Positions 1 to 5,503 of a stretch of DNA of 6,013 bases are shown piece after piece. This DNA comes from Armatimonadota bacterium (GTDB lineage: Bacteria > Armatimonadota > Armatimonadia > Armatimonadales > Armatimonadaceae): assembly GCA_014381035.1 (NCBI GenBank), contig JACMIS010000306.1, positions 1 to 6,013 of the forward strand, in the 5' to 3' direction. How positions within the stretch are numbered: position 1 is the stretch's first letter; each line of letters starts with the position of its first letter. The notes beneath the pieces were generated by a model that made no database searches, was not told the origin of the DNA, and saw nothing but the letters and a program-made list of their open reading frames with translations. The translations under genes and the position numbers were made by a program.

Positions 1-1
1 C

Positions 2-565
2 GGTCTTAGTGTCCGTATCTTTGACACGCGATGTCGGCGCGGGGATATGAGTGCGCGTGGATGGCGACGACGGGTCGAAATGCTCCTCGACACACATCAC
101 TGCGTCCAGAAAATCCTCGACCTCGCGCCAGCCGAACTCCTGCTCATAGTCCGAAATGCGGTCGCGGTGCAGGCGCACCTTTTCCACCATTTGTCGGTCG
201 GTCTGCCGGAAATAATCGTTGTGCTTAAAGAAATGGCAGTGCCCGATGACGTGCGCGATGATCAACTTATGCGACAGCATCGAGTTCGAGTCCATCAGGA
301 ACGCCTGGCACGGGTCGGTGTTGAACACGATCTCGTAGATCTTGCTCATGCCGTACTCGTAGGACGTTTTCTGCCGGTGGTAATCGCGCCCGAACGTCCA
401 GTGCGAAAAGCGGGCGGGCAGGGAATACGAACCCAGTTCATAGATCACGTGAACGGGCACGACCTCGAAATGCGTCGGGTACGGGTCGTAGCCCATATCC
501 AGCGCAATCTCCCAGATCTCATCAATCGAGCGTTCCAGTTCGACTTTATCCGCGTCGGTCAGCAT
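2..565 (-). CDS. spoVR: SpoVR family protein (N-terminal part, runs off the left edge)
   Basis: The frame is open from an ATG at 563-565 down to base 2, giving 188 codons without a stop. SpoVR/YcgB proteins are roughly 470-510 residues, so about the first 40% is present. Family hallmarks are visible: YELGSYSLPARFSHWTFG (42-59), YHRQKTSYEYGMSKIYEIV (62-80), NTDPCQAFL (82-90), and the histidine-rich stretch HVIGHCHFFKHN (105-116), where H105 and H109 are candidate metal ligands. No signal peptide is seen, so it should be cytoplasmic. The start is supported by an AAGGAG ribosome site 12 nt upstream. SpoVR was named for a Bacillus spore-cortex phenotype, but the family is widespread in non-sporulating bacteria, where it belongs with PrkA kinase and DUF444 in a stress or starvation response. 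Its biochemical activity is not established. It lies on the same strand as the DUF444 gene but about 2.9 kb away. Confidence 0.95.
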   Translation of the reverse strand, partial: MLTDADKVELERSIDEIWEIALDMGYDPYPTHFEVVPVHVIYELGSYSLPARFSHWTFGRDYHRQKTSYEYGMSKIYEIVFNTDPCQAFLMDSNSMLSHKLIIAHVIGHCHFFKHNDYFRQTDRQMVEKVRLHRDRISDYEQEFGWREVEDFLDAVMCVEEHFDPSSPSTRTHIPAPTSRVKDTDTKT

Positions 566-577
566 GGCGTGTTGAGG

Positions 578-583
578 CTCCTT
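578..583 (-). promoter_or_regulatory. Ribosome binding site of spoVR
   Basis: Read on the minus strand, the site is AAGGAG, followed by 12 nt and then the ATG at 563-565. It is a near-consensus Shine-Dalgarno at slightly long spacing, and it confirms the chosen SpoVR start. Confidence 0.7.
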
Positions 584-593
584 GTAGACGTTT

Positions 594-623
594 AAATACC
601 GATCTTTTGTCCTATCGGGTTCC
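594..623 (-). promoter_or_regulatory. Possible ECF-sigma-type promoter for spoVR
   Basis: On the minus strand, GGAACCC (617-623) is followed by a 15-nt spacer and CGGTATTT (594-601). GGAAC is the hallmark -35 core of many extracytoplasmic-function sigma factor promoters, and the spacing is right for that class; the -10 part only loosely resembles known ones. Transcription would begin near 587, leaving a short leader that contains the ribosome site at 578-583. A stress-type sigma factor would suit SpoVR, but this is a match by eye to a degenerate motif. Confidence 0.22.
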
Positions 624-638
624 GAAAACTTCGTCGCA

Positions 639-1018
639 TCAGCCGGTACGCACCGGAGTGTCATAAGGGGATGGGTATGTAGCGACCTGATGGGCATCGC
701 CATAGATACAACATCCTAATCTTTCACAAGCCTGCGTCGAGACGAGAATATCGTGTGTTTCTAACAATTCGATAACTCCCACATCCGCCCTATAAAAAGC
801 CGGGCGGAGGCGCGAAACCAGAGCGTCGCACGATCCATGATGTTCGACTGATCCGGGGTGCGCAGGTTGTCGGCGAACCAGGCGAGTAATTCCGACAAGT
901 GCGTATACTCGCCTGGCGACATATCGCCCGACCGCAATAGTTGGTATGCAGCGGTGAATACACCCTGCGGTTGATGCGAACTGCTGTCTATGCGGTTGAC
1001 GACAAAGCGAATATACAT
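639..1018 (-). pseudogene. Conserved-looking hypothetical protein, split by a one-base frameshift
   Basis: Reading starts at the ATG at 1016-1018 with MYIRFVVNRIDSSS and runs to residue 80 (…LFIGRMW). It then hits an early stop in frame (761-763) after five more residues. One frame over, the sequence continues smoothly as GVIELLETHDILVSTQACER and ends in a stop at 639-641. Restoring one base in the C run at 778-780 (plus strand) yields a 126-residue protein. It has an N-terminal beta-like strand, a helical middle containing SELLAWFADNL and RATLWFRASARLFI, and a C-terminal part with IYGDAHQVATYP. From memory this resembles a family of small uncharacterised proteins with IRFVV near the N-terminus and a YEDEHQVV-like tail; no function is known to me. 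It sits 73 nt upstream of spoVR on the same strand and could be co-transcribed with it. The disruption may be real or a sequencing error. Confidence 0.6.
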
Positions 1019-1024
1019 CGATTG

Positions 1025-1029
1025 CTCCC
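1025..1029 (-). promoter_or_regulatory. Ribosome binding site deciding the start of the 639-1018 gene
   Basis: The minus strand reads GGGAG, then 6 nt (CAATCG), then the ATG at 1016-1018. This favours the internal methionine over the upstream ATGs near 1133-1138, whose extra 40 residues look non-coding and overlap a better coding-like frame. Confidence 0.55.
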
Positions 1030-1034
1030 GCACG

Positions 1035-1166
1035 TTATCGTGGCAAGGTGGCAGAATGGTAAAACAATCGCCGAAGCAAATCGAGATCCTTGTTGTTTTC
1101 GAGCAGGGCGTTCTGAAACACCTGGCACCCGTCATCATCTACGATCTCATCCTTTTTATAGCTGCC
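1035..1166 (-). other. Short coding-like open frame without a clear start (possible gene remnant)
   Basis: On the minus strand a frame is open from just after a stop at 1167-1169 to a TAA at 1035-1037, 43 codons. The peptide contains DEIVDDDGCQVFQNALLE followed by NNKDLDLLRRLFYHSATLPR, an acidic, amphipathic composition that looks like real protein. It stops 16 nt before the ATG of the next minus-strand gene, with that gene's ribosome site in the gap, as in an operon. No ATG lies in this frame; an ATG one frame over at about 1150 would join it if one base were out of place. It may be the 3' part of a broken small gene, a GTG-initiated small protein, or chance. I do not recognise a family. Confidence 0.3.
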
Positions 1167-1224
1167 TTACCGCAGACGCGCCGACACATTTAGCACTGGT
1201 ACCACCCGTAACGATACCGAATCT

Positions 1225-2118
1225 ATGGATCCTTCATTTACTGTACGCCCTTACGCGAGCGAAGTGGATTTGCCGCGTCTTGTTTCGCTGGTGCAAGACG
1301 CATGGTCGCCGGAGCGACAGCCGTTTGCGAACTTCCATATCGGCGACCTGTTCTGGCGACTGCGTGATCCGGAATGCGAAACGCGCCTTTTTCTCTGGGA
1401 GCGTGGAGAAACCCTTGCTGGTTTCGTTGAATGGGACGTTACGGAAGCGACCTTGGAGGTGCAAATACATCCACGCTTTTTCGGTCGCGAACTGGATTCC
1501 GCAATGCTTCGATGGGCGGAGGAACAGGCGGGAGATTCGCTCGTGACCACATGCGCCGCTGATTCCAACGAACCTTTCCTTTCTCTTCTCGCTTCCCGTG
1601 GCTATACGAAACAGCAAGATGGCACAAACCACCATTGCCGCCCGATAAGCGATGTGCCGGTGGAAATCCCCGTTCTGCCCGAAGGATACTCCGTTCGCTC
1701 CCTGCACGACGCGAGCGAGATTGCGGCGCGGGTCAAGGGGCACCAGAGCGGCTGGCAATCCACGAAACTCACCGAGGAGCGTTACCGGCGACTCGTCGGA
1801 ATGCCGGAATACCGTACCGATTTTGATCTGGTAGTAGTCGCGCCCGATGGCGACTTCGTCGCGACTGCCAATGTATGGCTGGACACGAACGGGGCGGGTT
1901 TATTTGAACCGCTTTCCACGGCACCCGCCCATCGCCGCATCGGGTTGGGGCGCGCCTTGCTCCGGTTCGGTATGGAGCAATTGCGTCTGGCAAGAGCGCG
2001 AAGTGTCTGGGTCGCCTCCGTACTACACAATCCCGCCGCCACCGCGTTATATGAAAGCGTCGGGCTTTCTGTGGTCCGTCGCGACGCATGCTACCGCAAG
2101 AGCGCGCAGATCGATTAG
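1225..2118 (+). CDS. Tandem GNAT-family N-acetyltransferase
   Basis: This 297-residue protein shows two GNAT folds in series. The C-terminal half carries the acetyl-CoA binding motif A: after the strand GAGLFEPLSTAPAHR, residues RRIGLGRA (237-244) fit the R/Q-x-x-G-x-G/A pyrophosphate loop, followed by an amphipathic helix and then ASVLHNPAATALYESVG (264-280), the usual motif B region. The N-terminal half (about 5-130) has GNAT-like order, ending in SNEPFLSLLASRGY (114-127), but lacks a clear glycine loop, so it may be a degenerate, non-catalytic domain as in many two-domain GNATs. The substrate cannot be told; small molecules or protein N-termini are typical. It should be a soluble cytoplasmic enzyme. 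It is the only plus-strand gene here and converges on the GH43 gene. No Shine-Dalgarno is visible before the ATG, so the transcript may be leaderless or weakly translated. Confidence 0.88.
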   Translation: MDPSFTVRPYASEVDLPRLVSLVQDAWSPERQPFANFHIGDLFWRLRDPECETRLFLWERGETLAGFVEWDVTEATLEVQIHPRFFGRELDSAMLRWAEEQAGDSLVTTCAADSNEPFLSLLASRGYTKQQDGTNHHCRPISDVPVEIPVLPEGYSVRSLHDASEIAARVKGHQSGWQSTKLTEERYRRLVGMPEYRTDFDLVVVAPDGDFVATANVWLDTNGAGLFEPLSTAPAHRRIGLGRALLRFGMEQLRLARARSVWVASVLHNPAATALYESVGLSVVRRDACYRKSAQID

Positions 2119-2132
2119 AGCACGTGCGACTA

Positions 2133-3077
2133 TTACTGTAGCGGCTCGCGGTGGGGACCTTCCTCCGTCCATACGAGACGGTCTATGTACATCTGCCGCT
2201 TTGTGTGTTCCGCGTTCCAGGCGTGGTATACGAGATAATCGTCGCCGTTCGGGTCGGTCACGACCGAGTTGTGACCCGGACCGCGAAGGCCGGTCAGTGC
2301 CGTGCTGAGCAGGCGCGGCTTGTCGGTCGCTTCGTCGAAGTAGGGTCCGGTCGCGGTATCGGCGACCGCCCAGTCCACGCCATAGCTTTCGGTTTCCCAC
2401 CACGCTCCACTGAAGAACAGATAATAGCGTCCGTTCCGCTTGCGTACCTGAGGACCTTCTATCGTATGCCAATCATAGACGGTGCCGCGAACGTCGCGTT
2501 GCGCTTTGAAGAGTGTCCATTCGTTGCGTGCCCGAAGTGCCGGGCGTTCCTCACCGGCAAGTTGTGTCATGGTCGCCAAACGGTCCACCGCGATTGCCGT
2601 CCCGGCATGGTGACCATCGTCGGTGTCCTCGTAATCGCGGGCGTAGAACAGATACTGTTGTCCGTCATCATCGCGAAACACCGTGGCGTCAATCGCGAAC
2701 GGAATCCCGCGCTCCGTGCTCGTCAGCCAGACGCCGCAGTCGGCGTAGGGACCGCCCGGGGTTTCTGAGCGCGCGACGCGCAACTGATGGTCGGGACCGA
2801 CCGAGTAGTACAGATAAAACGCGCCATTGCTACCCTGCCCCACTTCCGGTGCCCAGATTTCGTTGCCACGCGTGACATCGCTTTCTATCAATGCGCCACC
2901 GAGACTGCGCCAGTGGAACAGATCGTCCGACACGAGCAAAGGGATCACCCGGTCCGAAGACGGGTTTGTGCCGTCCCCTTCGACACCGCCCGTTCCGACC
3001 GCGTAATACCGTCCGTTCGCCGCCCATACAAACGGGTCGGCAAAATATCCGTCATAAACCGGTACTGTTTTCGTCAT
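2133..3077 (-). CDS. Glycoside hydrolase family 43 protein (arabinosidase/xylosidase-like, cytoplasmic)
   Basis: The 314-residue protein is a single five-bladed beta-propeller domain of GH43. The three expected acidic residues are visible: D14 in FADPFV (general base), D130 in FAIDATVFRDD (pKa modulator) and E207 in HTIEGPQV (general acid). WAPEV (75-79) and GPGHNSVV (266-273), whose H269 usually sits in the central channel near the metal, are also typical. The enzyme should cleave terminal or internal alpha-L-arabinofuranosyl or beta-xylosyl bonds by inversion; the exact substrate cannot be read from sequence. There is no signal peptide, so it likely acts in the cytoplasm on imported oligosaccharides, yet no sugar transporter lies nearby. 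The family domain begins almost at the ATG, which supports the start, although only a poor ribosome site is seen. It follows the small membrane protein by 22 nt and is probably co-transcribed with it. Confidence 0.92.
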   Translation of the reverse strand: MTKTVPVYDGYFADPFVWAANGRYYAVGTGGVEGDGTNPSSDRVIPLLVSDDLFHWRSLGGALIESDVTRGNEIWAPEVGQGSNGAFYLYYSVGPDHQLRVARSETPGGPYADCGVWLTSTERGIPFAIDATVFRDDDGQQYLFYARDYEDTDDGHHAGTAIAVDRLATMTQLAGEERPALRARNEWTLFKAQRDVRGTVYDWHTIEGPQVRKRNGRYYLFFSGAWWETESYGVDWAVADTATGPYFDEATDKPRLLSTALTGLRGPGHNSVVTDPNGDDYLVYHAWNAEHTKRQMYIDRLVWTEEGPHREPLQ

Positions 3078-3099
3078 CCTATTTGCTACCCGATTGTCC

Positions 3100-3423
3100 T
3101 CAGTGGGTCATCACCAGATTAAAAACCGCAGCGACGCACGCGCCAACAACCAGTGCGTCACTATGCCATCGCGGAACCGTCCGGCGGCGTTGCGTCACTG
3201 CCAGAACAAACGCCGTAATAGCGAGAAGGACGCCGTATCCCATCACTTCCCCACTCGCCGCACAGGGCGTTCGCGTTTGAAACCACCCCAGGCAAAAGCC
3301 GACCGCACTCAGATAAGCCGATAACCGGAGCGTGGAAATCCCAAGCCATGCAGGTACAGCGGGAGTGCCCTGCATTCGAAACGGTTCCGCTTCCGCATTA
3401 TTCACTGGATTCGATGTCGCCAT
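3100..3423 (-). CDS. Small hypothetical membrane protein with three predicted helices
   Basis: This 107-residue protein has a polar N-terminus of about 25 residues, then hydrophobic segments near 28-48 (ending VGFCLGWF), 60-76 (VMGYGVLLAITAFVLAV) and 88-105 (DALVVGACVAAVFNLVM). The basic QRRR at 78-81 lies between the second and third, which suggests that this loop faces the cytoplasm. I do not recognise a family. Its ATG begins 3 nt after the TGA of the DUF444 gene and has no clear ribosome site of its own, so translation is probably coupled to DUF444. The GH43 gene follows 22 nt after its stop. The tight spacing is the main argument that this is a real gene. A role in placing the DUF444 stress factor or sensing at the membrane is possible, but that is only inference. 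Confidence 0.65.
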   Translation of the reverse strand: MATSNPVNNAEAEPFRMQGTPAVPAWLGISTLRLSAYLSAVGFCLGWFQTRTPCAASGEVMGYGVLLAITAFVLAVTQRRRTVPRWHSDALVVGACVAAVFNLVMTH

Positions 3424-3426
3424 GTG

Positions 3427-4605
3427 TCAACCCGTGCTTTGCATCGCGTGCGGGCTGTTGGAGAAAAACTTCTGCAGGGCGGGCCATACGTCGTCCTTGT
3501 CGTTGATCTTGCACAGGACCATCCGCTTGTCCGCTTTGAACGCGTCCTCGTATGCCTGACCGAGCGGGGCGAACCCGAACGACGAGTGCCACGAGTCGCT
3601 ACCGATCTCGCCATAACCGATCAGGTTGACGAACTTGAGCATCCGGCGTACCAGTTCGACGCACTCCTGATCCCCCCAGTTGTAACCGTCGGAAAACAGG
3701 AACGGGTAGATGTTCCACTCGCGCGGGTTGTACCGCTTGCCGATGATGTCAATCGCCAGTGAATATGCGGACGACATCCGGGTCCCTCCCGACTCACCGA
3801 GCGAGAAGAACGCGTTCTCCGAGACCTCTTTCGCCTCGGTGTGACACGTAATGAACACGATTTCGCAAGAGTTGTACTTGGTGCGCAGGAAGCGGAGCAT
3901 CCAGAAATAGAACGACCGGCAGATGTAAGCCTCAAACTCGCCCATCGAGCCGGAAACGTCGCGCATGGCGAAGATGACCGCGTTTCGTTGCGGCTCGGTG
4001 ACGATTTCCCACGACTTGAACCGCTTGTCATCCTCGGTAATGGTCAACTTGCCGGATGAATCGCCGTCGCGTGCCTGACGGCGCATCGCCTGCAAAATCG
4101 TGCGCTTACGGTCCAGATTCCCGGCAAGCCCGCGCTTCGTGATCGTATTGAAATCCATGATCTCGCTCGGCACCTGTTTCGCGCCTTTGTCGAGCATGTT
4201 CGGCAGATGCAGGTCGGCGAAGACCATCTCGGCGAGTTCGTCAATCGTGAACTCGGCTTCGTAGAAATCCACGCCCGGTTGTTGCCCCGCTTCCTTGCCG
4301 GAGCCTTCGCCCTCGCCCGGTAGTGGCTGGCGACCGATCACGTCGCCCTGTTGCGAACCGCCCTGCCCCTGCCCGACACGCTTCTGGTCGTTCGGATCGA
4401 AGCGGATGCGCGGCAGCTCCAGACCACGCACCGGCACCTTGACGATCTTATTTTTGTCGGCGGTAATAATGTCCTCGTTGGCGACGACATCTCCGAGCGA
4501 CTTCTTCAAAATCTCGCGCACTTTTTCGTTATGGCGAGCGCGGTCGCGCTCCGCCCGGCGGTGCAAGTCCCACGCATCAGTTGAAAGCGAATACGAATCC
4601 GACAA
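3427..4605 (-). CDS. yhbH: DUF444 / UPF0229 family protein (YeaH/YhbH type)
   Basis: The 392-residue protein matches the YeaH (E. coli) / YhbH (Bacillus) family in length and layout. It has a basic N-terminal helix (RRAERDRARHNEKVREILKK, 16-35), KVPVRGLELPRIRFD (56-70), a Gly/Gln-rich linker (79-110), and FTIDELAEMVFADLHLPNML (119-138). A von Willebrand factor A-like domain follows from about 208, with the metal-site motif RDVSGSMG (215-222; D216, S218, S220), SGGTRMSSAY (272-281, likely the threonine loop) and FLFSDGYNWGD (302-312). It ends with YEDAF (352-356) and a C-terminal helix. Family members act with the serine kinase PrkA and with SpoVR in starvation and stress adaptation; the mechanism is unclear. 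The usual partner prkA is not next to it. The gene uses a TTG start behind a strong ribosome site and probably leads a cluster with the membrane protein and GH43 genes. Confidence 0.95.
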   Translation of the reverse strand: MSDSYSLSTDAWDLHRRAERDRARHNEKVREILKKSLGDVVANEDIITADKNKIVKVPVRGLELPRIRFDPNDQKRVGQGQGGSQQGDVIGRQPLPGEGEGSGKEAGQQPGVDFYEAEFTIDELAEMVFADLHLPNMLDKGAKQVPSEIMDFNTITKRGLAGNLDRKRTILQAMRRQARDGDSSGKLTITEDDKRFKSWEIVTEPQRNAVIFAMRDVSGSMGEFEAYICRSFYFWMLRFLRTKYNSCEIVFITCHTEAKEVSENAFFSLGESGGTRMSSAYSLAIDIIGKRYNPREWNIYPFLFSDGYNWGDQECVELVRRMLKFVNLIGYGEIGSDSWHSSFGFAPLGQAYEDAFKADKRMVLCKINDKDDVWPALQKFFSNSPHAMQSTG

Positions 4606-4620
4606 AGTTGATTACTCCTT
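4603..4620 (-). promoter_or_regulatory. Strong ribosome site plus TTG start of the DUF444 gene
   Basis: On the minus strand AAGGAG (4615-4620) is followed by 9 nt and a TTG codon (4603-4605), then the family-typical N-terminus SDSYSLSTDAWDLHRR. No in-frame ATG or GTG near this point fits as well. The weak start codon with a strong Shine-Dalgarno may serve to moderate expression. Confidence 0.7.
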
Positions 4621-4659
4621 ACAAGTGTGCTCTCCAAGTGGCAAACATTTGATCATTGA

Positions 4660-5356
4660 TTATAAGACGGGTCCGGCGGGCGCGATGTTTCCCATAACGG
4701 GCAAAGCGTCCGGCGAAATGGCGAAAGCGATCTCTTCCGGTGTCGGAAGCAGGTCGGAAACCACGATGCTAACGGCGAGCGGGGAAACCACGTCCGCTTC
4801 ACAATACGATACTACGTTACAATAGCCGTTTTCGCCGGGTTCCCGGTGGACGACCAATTCACGCGCGACAGTGTCTACTATCCAATACTCCGACACTCCT
4901 GACTTGCGCGTAGATTAATGACTTGAAGCCGAGCAGAAAGCCATGTGTCGTTTCCGCGACTTCGCCGACGAGAAGCGCGTCCTCGGGCACGGGATAATCG
5001 GTCGTGTAGTGCCGCCAGGAGTGCCGCGTCACCAATGCTTCCGGCTCCAGTTCCGTGTCGTCCGACACGCGCAACACGCCCCGCGTCCGGGTACAGCGTT
5101 CCCCGAAAACATCGCACAGCCGTTCCGTCAACTGCCCGACCGCGTGATAATATCGCGGCGACGGTCGCTCCGCGATCTGAACGATCTGCCCGCGCACCAA
5201 CTCAATTCGCGCACCCTCGTACAGAATCCCGGCTTCCATCGCGGCGTGATACAGGTCCACCGTCCATCGCACCGGCGCGATGCCGCCCCAACTCGCCCCG
5301 GTTTCGGCGGGCGGTGACCATCCCATCATGCCAATCGGCGTTATCTCTTTCCGCAT
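4660..5356 (-). pseudogene. Uma2 family (DUF820) endonuclease-like protein, split by a one-base frameshift
   Basis: From an ATG at 5354-5356 the frame reads 150 residues with Uma2 landmarks: ARIELVRGQIVQIAERPSPR (49-68), a HAVGQLTERL helix (71-80), LEPEALVTRHS (103-113), LLVGEVAETT (128-137) and GFKSLIYA (143-150). It then loses the family match. One frame over, the C-terminal half continues at once as KSGVSEYWIVD, the highly typical Uma2 YxxxGVPEYWIVD signature, and ends at 4660-4662. Removing one base from GCGC at 4906-4909 restores a 231-residue protein. Uma2 proteins have a PD-(D/E)XK nuclease-like fold; their role is largely unknown and they occur in many copies in some phyla. Here the usual PD is PE (E106), and the Asp normally five residues before the conserved Lys (K145) is Leu (L140), so activity is doubtful even if the frame is repaired. 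It lies 54 nt upstream of DUF444 on the same strand. Confidence 0.82.
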
Positions 5357-5366
5357 ACCCCGGTGT

Positions 5367-5371
5367 CCTCC
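5367..5371 (-). promoter_or_regulatory. Ribosome binding site deciding the Uma2 start
   Basis: The minus strand reads GGAGG, then 10 nt, then the ATG at 5354-5356. An ATG further upstream (5387-5389) in the same frame has no comparable site, and the GGAGG would fall inside its coding sequence. The shorter form, beginning MRKEITPIG, is therefore preferred. Confidence 0.6.
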
Positions 5372-5451
5372 AAAAATGACTTGTGCCATCCCGACGGCAA
5401 CGATATGGCAACCTTACGTACCGCCTCCGCTCGCGCACCTCGGGTCGGTGG

Positions 5452-5472
5452 AACCGATGGACACAACCGATG
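5452..5472. repeat. Short tandem direct repeat AACCGATG x2, period 13
   Basis: AACCGATG occurs at 5452-5459 and 5465-5472 with GACAC between. It lies in the 147-nt non-coding gap between the end of the DUF2490 gene and the Uma2 start, about 100 nt upstream of the latter. Two identical half-sites near one helical turn apart could bind a regulator, but a repeat this short can arise by chance. No clear terminator or sigma-70 promoter is visible in the rest of the gap. Confidence 0.25.
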
Positions 5473-5503
5473 ATCCCCGCCAGTCAAATCAACGACCAGG
5501 CAT

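Noticed and set aside
47..595. Plus-strand open frame of 182 codons
   Set aside because: It lies antisense to the clear SpoVR coding sequence and has no family-like features.
1042..1098. tRNA-like stretch around GGCAGAATGGTAAAACA
   Set aside because: It resembles a D-arm only by chance: no acceptor stem pairs, no proper anticodon or T-arm follows, and it lies in a coding-like minus-strand frame.
1199..1219. GGTACC…GATACC just before the GNAT start as an operator
   Set aside because: The half-sites are too short and imperfect, and nothing else supports it.
941..1546. Plus-strand open frame overlapping the GNAT start
   Set aside because: It overlaps the GNAT gene in another frame and is rich in Arg/Cys/Trp without any domain pattern.
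2119..2132. Palindrome GCACGTGC between the convergent GNAT and GH43 stops as a terminator
   Set aside because: Only 8 bp with no loop and no T tract on either strand.
2151..2768. Plus-strand open frame of 205 codons
   Set aside because: It is antisense to the GH43 gene, whose catalytic residues are all present on the minus strand.
4295..4825. Plus-strand open frame of 176 codons
   Set aside because: It is antisense to DUF444 and the Uma2 tail, with low-complexity Ser/Arg/Pro composition.
5357..5389. Upstream ATG start for Uma2 (adds 11 residues)
   Set aside because: It has no ribosome site, while a GGAGG sits correctly spaced before the ATG at 5354-5356.
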